Assembly (NCBI GenBank): GCA_964480525.1
Contig: CAYZOV010000008.1
Location: forward strand, 1-64,000
Source: JAAZZIT01 sp964480525
GTDB lineage: Bacteria > Bacillota > Clostridia > Oscillospirales > Ruminococcaceae
Reading direction: 5' to 3'
Length of the DNA: 64,000 nucleotides
Position numbers and translations under genes: made by a program. Below, piece by piece: positions 59,178-64,000 of the stretch. Within the stretch, counting starts at the first letter, position 1; every line of letters begins with the position of its first letter. The notes under the pieces were generated by a model. The model worked only from the letters and a program-made list of their open reading frames with translations, did not search any database and was not told the origin of the DNA.

Positions 59178-59975
59178 CTATTCCTCCCTTTTTGCGCAAA
59201 AAACAGTTCCCACCTGTTTTCCCTCAAAAATATCATAAAGTTTTTCAGGCTTGCTACCGTTCATAATCACCATGTCGATTCCCGCATTTACGGCGATTTC
59301 GGCTGCGTTAATTTTGGTTTTCATACCGCCCGTTCCGAGTTTTGAACCTGCTCCGCCCGCCAGATTTCTAACTTCGTCGTCAATTTTTTCCACAACAGGA
59401 ATAAGTTTTGCGTCGCTGTTTTTTCTAGGGTCGCTGTCGTAAAGTCCGTCAATGTCCGACATAATAATCAATGCGTCCGCTTTTGCAACCGTTGCGATAA
59501 TCGCACCCAGCGAATCGTTTTCCCCCACTTCAAGCTCCAATTCATCAATCGCCACCGTGTCGTTTTCGTTCACAACCGGGATAACGCCATACGAAATAAC
59601 CTTTTCCATTGCGTTTTCCACATTTTTACGCCTGTCCTCCAACAAAACGTACTTTGTCAGCAAAAACTGTGCCACCGTCAGCGAATATTCCGAAAAAAGT
59701 TTGTCGTACATATACATCAATTCGCACTGACCCACAGCCGCACACGCCTGTTTTGACGGTGTGTCCGTAGGTTTTGACAAAAGTCCCAGTTTACTCATTC
59801 CCAAACCGATAGAACCGCTTGACACAAGAATGATTTCTTTGCCCGAATTTTGCAAATCCGCCAAAGTTTTCACAAGCTTTTCCACACGTCTTATGTTAAG
59901 TCTGCCCGTTTTATGGGTCAAAGTGGACGTTCCCACCTTGACAACAATTCTCTTTTTATTTGTAAAATCTATCAT
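59178..59975 (-). CDS. proB: Glutamate 5-kinase without PUA domain
   Basis: A 265-residue amino-acid-kinase-fold enzyme phosphorylating glutamate. KVGTSTLTH (N-terminal loop), LVSSGSIGLGMSKLG, NENDTV and GTGGMKTKINAAEIA are intact. Many bacterial ProB carry an extra C-terminal PUA domain (about 100 residues); it is absent here as in several Clostridia, which affects proline feedback behaviour in other enzymes (family knowledge). 14 bp after the 2-hydroxyacid dehydrogenase gene. Confidence 0.96.
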   Translation of the reverse strand: MIDFTNKKRIVVKVGTSTLTHKTGRLNIRRVEKLVKTLADLQNSGKEIILVSSGSIGLGMSKLGLLSKPTDTPSKQACAAVGQCELMYMYDKLFSEYSLTVAQFLLTKYVLLEDRRKNVENAMEKVISYGVIPVVNENDTVAIDELELEVGENDSLGAIIATVAKADALIIMSDIDGLYDSDPRKNSDAKLIPVVEKIDDEVRNLAGGAGSKLGTGGMKTKINAAEIAVNAGIDMVIMNGSKPEKLYDIFEGKQVGTVFCAKREE

Positions 59976-59989
59976 TTAAAATCTCCCTT

Positions 59990-60943
59990 TCAATTAACAA
60001 CATTCTGCGGTTTGTTTGCCTTAAAGCACCTTATATTTTCCGCAACGACTTCCAAAAGCCGTTCTCTGGTTTTCTTTGGCGCCCACGCAATGTGAGGTGT
60101 AATCGTACAATTTTTCGCACCTCTCAACGGACAATCCTCTCTCATAGGTTCGTATGTGATTACGTCCAAGCAAGCGTGTGCAATTGTGCCGTCGTTAAGG
60201 GCGTTTGCCAAATCCTGCTCGTTAATCACGCCACCCCTTGAAGTATTCACCAAAAGCGCTGTGTTTTTCATCATTTTCAAAGTTTTTTCGTTAATTATTT
60301 CCTTAGTTTCCTCGGTCAAAGGACAATGCAAAGTCACCACGTCGCTTGTTTTCAAAAGTTCTTCAAGACCGACCGCTTTTACGCCTGCGTCGGTGATTTT
60401 CTTTTGGGTTCTGGAATAAGCCACCACGTTCATGCCAAAGGCTTTTGCAATTTCCGAAACCTTTCTTCCGATTTCGCCAAAACCGATAATTCCCAAAGTC
60501 ATACCGCTTATTTCCTGAATCGGAATATAAAAATACGAAAACAGTTTATAATTAACCCAGTCGCCGTTTTGCACGGTTTGGTTATATTCCGAAACACGGT
60601 TGAAATAGTCAAGGATAAACGCAAAGGTATGCTGTGCCACCGAATTTGTGGAATAACTCGGCACATTGCACACCACCGCACCGTGCCGTGTGGCTGATTC
60701 AATGTCAACATTGTTATATCCCGTTGCAAAAAGTCCAACATATTTAAGATTTTTACACCTTTCAAAAACCTCGTCGGTGATAAGACATTTGTTGCAAATC
60801 ACGCCGTCAGCGTCGCCGATTCTGTTTGCAACTTCGTCGTTTTTGGTATAACCGTAAATTTCCACTTCCCCCAGCGCCTTAATTTCGTCAAGAGAAACGT
60901 CGTTTTTTGAAACGGTTTCGCTGTCAAGCACCACAATTTTCAC
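59990..60943 (-). CDS. D-2-hydroxyacid dehydrogenase (NAD-dependent)
   Basis: The 317-residue protein has the Rossmann motif GMTLGIIGFGEIGRKVSEIA (about 148-167), with active-site Arg in LLVNTSRGGVINE, Glu in DVITYEPM and His in TPHIAWA (near 287). This resembles hydroxypyruvate/glycerate dehydrogenases of Clostridia. GTG start (60941-60943) with GGAGC 8 nt upstream. It is in a four-gene operon with proB and proA. The specific substrate is unknown. Confidence 0.93.
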   Translation of the reverse strand: MKIVVLDSETVSKNDVSLDEIKALGEVEIYGYTKNDEVANRIGDADGVICNKCLITDEVFERCKNLKYVGLFATGYNNVDIESATRHGAVVCNVPSYSTNSVAQHTFAFILDYFNRVSEYNQTVQNGDWVNYKLFSYFYIPIQEISGMTLGIIGFGEIGRKVSEIAKAFGMNVVAYSRTQKKITDAGVKAVGLEELLKTSDVVTLHCPLTEETKEIINEKTLKMMKNTALLVNTSRGGVINEQDLANALNDGTIAHACLDVITYEPMREDCPLRGAKNCTITPHIAWAPKKTRERLLEVVAENIRCFKANKPQNVVN

Positions 60944-60955
60944 TAAATCCGCTCC

Positions 60956-61372
60956 TTACTCGTCGTCCTCGTCGTCAAAGTCGTCAAAATCCACGTCCGA
61001 AATTTTACTTGCTTGCGAAGTCATTGCAAATCCGTCGTCTTCGCCCTGTTTCATAATTTCTTCCTGTTTTTTCTTTTCAGCCAAAACCTTTGCCTGTTTT
61101 TTGTCGTTATGTTGCGAAACAAAAGCCATTACCAACAGAATAATTTCCGCAACCCCAAGCGCCATAATAACGTATTTTTGCGAGAAAAACTGGGTCGCCA
61201 ACGTCAAATCCACGGCGATAGTTAAATAAATATAATAATTAAGTTCCTTGCGTTTGTATTGTGCTATATAAAGCGCCGTGGCAATCAGACAAAAAATAAT
61301 ATGTGCCGTCAAGGGCAAAGGTGCGTGTATATTTTGCGTACCTGTTTTTGTCAAAACGGTAAAGAAATTCAT
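60956..61372 (-). CDS. Four-helix-type small membrane protein with acidic tail, unrecognised
   Basis: About 138 residues with three to four hydrophobic segments (about 20-38, 45-62, 63-88), a charged segment KKQAKVLAEKKKQEE and a very acidic end (SDVDFDDFDDEDDE). Predicted start is ATG at 61370-61372 behind AAAGGA; the earlier in-frame TTGs overlap the SD. First gene of the proBA operon. I do not recognise the family. Confidence 0.75.
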   Translation of the reverse strand: MNFFTVLTKTGTQNIHAPLPLTAHIIFCLIATALYIAQYKRKELNYYIYLTIAVDLTLATQFFSQKYVIMALGVAEIILLVMAFVSQHNDKKQAKVLAEKKKQEEIMKQGEDDGFAMTSQASKISDVDFDDFDDEDDE

Positions 61373-61410
61373 TTTCTTCAATCCTTTCAAAACTTTCGAT
61401 TTACAAAAAA

Positions 61411-61438
61411 GTCCCCCGATGTCTAAAACATGAGGGAC
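61411..61438 (-). terminator. Terminator downstream of the serine hydrolase (and in the leader of the proBA operon)
   Basis: Hairpin GTCCC..ATGT/ACAT..GGGAC with a six-T tail on the minus strand. It lies about 60 bp past the hydrolase stop but downstream of the next promoter. Confidence 0.7.
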
Positions 61439-61449
61439 ACCTTATTCAA

Positions 61450-61478
61450 ATTATAACACACCGTGAAAAAATTTTCAA
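61450..61478 (-). promoter_or_regulatory. Promoter for the proBA operon
   Basis: Minus strand TTGAAA (61473-61478), 17 bp, TATAAT (61450-61455). The start site near 61443 lies just before the terminator hairpin at 61411-61438. Confidence 0.72.
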
Positions 61479-61500
61479 TAGATAAGGTACAATTTTCTCG

Positions 61501-62685
61501 TTAAATATTACTCATAACAATGTTTTTCAGCTTCTTAGTCAACGTTCCCGCTTTTCCGATACCAAGTTGCTGAACCCCAACAAGAAAACTCAGACCGCTT
61601 TTCGGTTCGTTTGAGAAAAACGTACCCATCCAGCCGTCCCAACCGTACTCACCTTTTTGGGCAAACCAACTTAATTTGCTTTCGTCCTCACACACACGCA
61701 TAAAATTGCCGTATGTATAACCGCCCATCCAGTCCCAGCCTGCCAAAAGCTGAGATTTTTGAAAATTGTCAAGTCCGCCCTTTGTCAAAAATTTCACCCC
61801 TATTTCGGGTAAAATTCTTTTTTTGTCAAATACGCCGTCGTTTAAAAGCATTGTGGCAAATTTCATATAATCGTCAAGGGTCGAACAAAGACCTGCTCCG
61901 CCGCTTTCAAAAGCAGGGGGAACATCTCGTTTATACCTAAGTCCCAAATGGTCGGTTCGGTTTTCAAAAAGTTTTCCGTCTTTGTCATAATCATACGCCT
62001 TGCTAAGTCGGTGTTGTTTTTCTTTCGGAACATAAAAATCCGTGTCGTTCATTCCCAAAGGTTCAAAAAATTCTTCTCTTAAAAATTCTCCGAAAGGTTT
62101 GCCCGTAACTTTTTCCACAACAGCACCGCAAATATCGGCAGACGTTCCGTACAAAAATTCCGTTCCCGGTTCAAAACAAAGGTCTGTTTTTGACATCATT
62201 TCGGCAAATTCCATAGTCGTAACAGGGTTATCCCCGTAAAGTCGCTGTGACATTTTCCAAAAAACCTCACCGCTTTGTTTTCCGCCCTCAAATCTGTCGT
62301 CGGGATAAGCAAGCCCCGAAGTCATGTTGAGCAAGTTTGAAACGGTTATGTTTTTTGACGACAACTCACGTTTTCCGTCCTTGTTTACATACATTCCCCA
62401 AAATTCAGGCAGATATTCCCCCACATAAGCGGACAAATCCACCATACCTCTGGACGCAAGCAAAACCACGGCGCTTGCGGTAATCGGCTTTGTTTGGGAA
62501 TAAAGTCTGAATATGGTATCTCTCGTCATAGGCACGCCGTTTTCCAAATCCCGAAAACCTCCGTGCGCATAAGCCACTTCCCTGCCGTCTTTCACAGCCA
62601 GAACATTTGCCCCTGCAATATCGCCGTTTTCCACCGCTTTTTCAATTTCCGCCCTAAGCAAATCCGACAACAGTTTTTCACTCAT
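61501..62685 (-). CDS. Class C beta-lactamase-like serine hydrolase
   Basis: About 394 residues of the beta-lactamase/EstB/PBP4* fold. The SxxK motif is in LYSQTKPITASAV (near residue 62) and the YxS-type second motif in LYGTSADICGAV (near 155). The third KTG-like triad is replaced by a GWDGWMGTF region near the end, usual for esterase members. No signal peptide is visible, so it is probably intracellular. The frame extends 56 codons upstream to 62853 over the preceding terminator, but GGTGG 5 nt before the ATG at 62683-62685 fixes the start. Probably an esterase or peptidase; not evidence of antibiotic resistance. Confidence 0.88.
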   Translation of the reverse strand: MSEKLLSDLLRAEIEKAVENGDIAGANVLAVKDGREVAYAHGGFRDLENGVPMTRDTIFRLYSQTKPITASAVVLLASRGMVDLSAYVGEYLPEFWGMYVNKDGKRELSSKNITVSNLLNMTSGLAYPDDRFEGGKQSGEVFWKMSQRLYGDNPVTTMEFAEMMSKTDLCFEPGTEFLYGTSADICGAVVEKVTGKPFGEFLREEFFEPLGMNDTDFYVPKEKQHRLSKAYDYDKDGKLFENRTDHLGLRYKRDVPPAFESGGAGLCSTLDDYMKFATMLLNDGVFDKKRILPEIGVKFLTKGGLDNFQKSQLLAGWDWMGGYTYGNFMRVCEDESKLSWFAQKGEYGWDGWMGTFFSNEPKSGLSFLVGVQQLGIGKAGTLTKKLKNIVMSNI

Positions 62686-62718
62686 AATTCCACCGCCTTG
62701 TTTTTTAAAAAATTTTGA

Positions 62719-62745
62719 AAAAAGCCCCACTCGGTGAGGCTTTTT
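62719..62745. terminator. Terminator after phosphoglycerate mutase
   Basis: Stem AAAGCC-CAC/GTG-GGCTTT with TCG loop and T or A runs on both sides. Confidence 0.8.
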
Positions 62746-62762
62746 GTTTTGAAAAATCGGTT

Positions 62763-63971
62763 TTACATTTCGATAAACATTTTCAACAGTTCGTGACCGT
62801 TTTCGATATAATCGCCCGTTGACTTTGCGCTTTCTTCGGTGTACTCGTCGCAACCCTCAAAGTCCTTTGATTTTGAATACATCAAGAACGGAATAGGGTC
62901 GTTTGTGTGAGTTTTGAGCGCCAAAGGCGTTGCGTGGTCAGGCATAATAAGCACCTTGTAATCGTCGTACTTGTCAAGCGCTTCCAAAACAGGTTTAAGA
63001 ATTTTTTCGTCGATAATTTCAAGAGATTTCTTCTTGTTTTCGATTTCGTGTCTGTGACCGCACTCGTCAGGAGCTTCAACGTGAATATACACAAAATCCT
63101 GTCCGTTTTCAAATTCCTTAATCGCAGCCTGTGCTTTTCCGTCAAAGTTTGTGTCAATGTAGCCTGTTGCACCCTCTACGTTTACAACATTCATTCCGCT
63201 AAATTTACCGATACCTTTCAAAAGGTCAACGGCGGAAATAATCGAACCTTTCAGTCCGTATTTTTCTTCAAACGGCATTAAAGCCTTTCTCACGCCCTCA
63301 CCCCAGAACCACATTGAGTTTGCAGGGCGTTTCCCTCTTGCGATTCTGTCCTTGTTTACAGGGTGGTCTTTAAGCAAATCGTAGCTCTTAACCATCATAT
63401 CGTAAAGCTTTTCAGCGTTTTTGTGGCTAGGGATATATTCCTTAATCGGTTTGCCTGTAATATCGTGAGGTGGGGTCAAAGTTCCCACATCTGTTGTACC
63501 GTTGTTCCAAATAAGGCAATGGCGATAGCTAACGCCGGAGTAAAGCTGGAATTCGTCGCTGTTAAAATGTTCAGCCAAATATTCCACTAAAACCTTTGCT
63601 TCTTCGGTAGAAATATCGTCTGCGCAATAATCTAAAATTGTCTTGTCCTCGTAATTTTCCTCGTCAGAAAGCGTAACAAGGTTACATCTGAACGACACGT
63701 CCGTCGGCTTCATGTCGATACCGATAGAACCTGCTTCCAGCGGTGAACGACCCGAATAGTAAACCTGTGGGTCGTATCCCAAAACAGCAAGGTTTGCCAC
63801 GTCGCTGCCCGGTTTCATATTGTCAGCCACAGTCTTTACAAGACCGATTCTCGAAGTTTTCGCAAGCTTATCCATACAAGGCGTATTGGACGCACCCATA
63901 GGTGTTTTATTTCCAAGCTCCTCAACAGGATAGTCTGCCATTCCGTCACACAAAAGTACAAGGTATTTCAT
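62763..63971 (-). CDS. apgM: Cofactor-independent phosphoglycerate mutase, archaeal type (ApgM)
   Basis: A 402-residue alkaline-phosphatase-superfamily metalloenzyme interconverting 2- and 3-phosphoglycerate. The metal site begins LVLLCDGMADYP, with SDVANLAVLGYDP (acting Ser), NLVTL and C-terminal MPDHATPLALKTHTNDP and VHVEAPDECGHRHE-type metal ligands (YIHVEAPDECGHRHE). This is the shorter archaeal form, distinct from the roughly 510-residue GpmI. SD AGAAAGAAG before ATG. The promoter would lie beyond the window edge. Confidence 0.95.
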   Translation of the reverse strand: MKYLVLLCDGMADYPVEELGNKTPMGASNTPCMDKLAKTSRIGLVKTVADNMKPGSDVANLAVLGYDPQVYYSGRSPLEAGSIGIDMKPTDVSFRCNLVTLSDEENYEDKTILDYCADDISTEEAKVLVEYLAEHFNSDEFQLYSGVSYRHCLIWNNGTTDVGTLTPPHDITGKPIKEYIPSHKNAEKLYDMMVKSYDLLKDHPVNKDRIARGKRPANSMWFWGEGVRKALMPFEEKYGLKGSIISAVDLLKGIGKFSGMNVVNVEGATGYIDTNFDGKAQAAIKEFENGQDFVYIHVEAPDECGHRHEIENKKKSLEIIDEKILKPVLEALDKYDDYKVLIMPDHATPLALKTHTNDPIPFLMYSKSKDFEGCDEYTEESAKSTGDYIENGHELLKMFIEM

Positions 63972-64000
63972 AATACATTCTTCTTTCTATAAAAATTCTA

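Noticed and set aside
61501..62685. Antibiotic-resistance beta-lactamase
   Set aside because: No signal peptide and an altered third motif; it fits esterase or peptidase members of the fold better.
62686..62853. N-terminal 56-residue extension of the beta-lactamase-like protein
   Set aside because: It overlaps the upstream terminator hairpin, is rich in Arg/Lys without homology, and a good SD sits before the internal ATG at 62683-62685.

Overview
The window looks like a chromosomal segment of a low-GC, anaerobic, fermentative Clostridium-class Bacillota, probably Oscillospiraceae/Ruminococcus-like. The evidence is sigma-A-type promoters with mostly 17-bp spacers, strong Shine-Dalgarno (SD) sites, a T-box leader, a clostridial type-II fatty acid operon using FabK, meso-diaminopimelate dehydrogenase, [FeFe]-hydrogenase maturases and several SGNH esterases. 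The species assignment is inference. I see no transposase, integrase, phage gene, CRISPR array or rRNA. One tRNA gene is present.

Layout. 0.1-4.4 kb: a GMP synthase synthetase subunit without its glutaminase domain, a small membrane protein, and a uridine-kinase-like protein behind a beta-CASP metallo-hydrolase. 4.4-9.2 kb: three zinc-ribbon and/or membrane surface-type proteins (one with BspA-type leucine-rich repeats) around a small XRE repressor whose likely operator sits inside a neighbouring promoter. 9.4-14.2 kb: glycogen phosphorylase and a PhoB/PhoR-type two-component system. 14.2-18.5 kb: a structured leader RNA with its own terminator, followed by a TM1266-family regulator, hydE, hydG and hydF. 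18.6-21.1 kb: an unusual fusion of a TIM-barrel sugar-isomerase-like domain to an acyl-CoA synthetase. 21.3-25.7 kb: TrkA/TrkH potassium uptake and an amino acid:cation symporter. 25.8-28.5 kb: asparagine metabolism (asnS-asnA) under an Asn T-box. 28.6-33.4 kb: two palindromic elements, then an XRE regulator and a two-subunit ABC exporter. 33.5-37.9 kb: a peptidoglycan carboxypeptidase with Ig-like repeats and a divergent pair of SGNH esterases.

37.9-48.4 kb holds the fatty acid locus: fabH-fabK-[SGNH lipoprotein]-fabG-fabF-accB-fabZ-accC-accD-accA-acpP on the minus strand, with fabD divergent on the plus strand ahead of a dCMP deaminase, a Zn-dependent phospholipase-C-like protein and an alpha/beta hydrolase. 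An SGNH lipoprotein occupies the place fabD often holds. 50.5-56.6 kb: tRNA-Leu(GAG), two small membrane proteins with a flavin-reductase-like protein, then an operon resembling Bacillus ydjI-ydjG-ydjH (SPFH, zinc-ribbon, TPM-domain) but without PspA, and the tRNA methyltransferase TrmO. 56.6-64 kb: diaminopimelate dehydrogenase, a proline operon (small membrane protein, 2-hydroxyacid dehydrogenase, proB, proA), a class-C beta-lactamase-like hydrolase, and an archaeal-type cofactor-independent phosphoglycerate mutase.

The items most worth a second look are the uncharacterised terminator-bearing leader RNA in front of the hydrogenase maturation genes, the TIM-barrel/acyl-CoA-synthetase fusion, the XRE operator embedded in a promoter together with a 60-bp duplication of two gene ends, the esterase lipoprotein inside the fatty acid operon, and the paired palindromic elements near 28.7 kb. 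All statements come from reading the sequence and knowledge of protein families; no database search was run.
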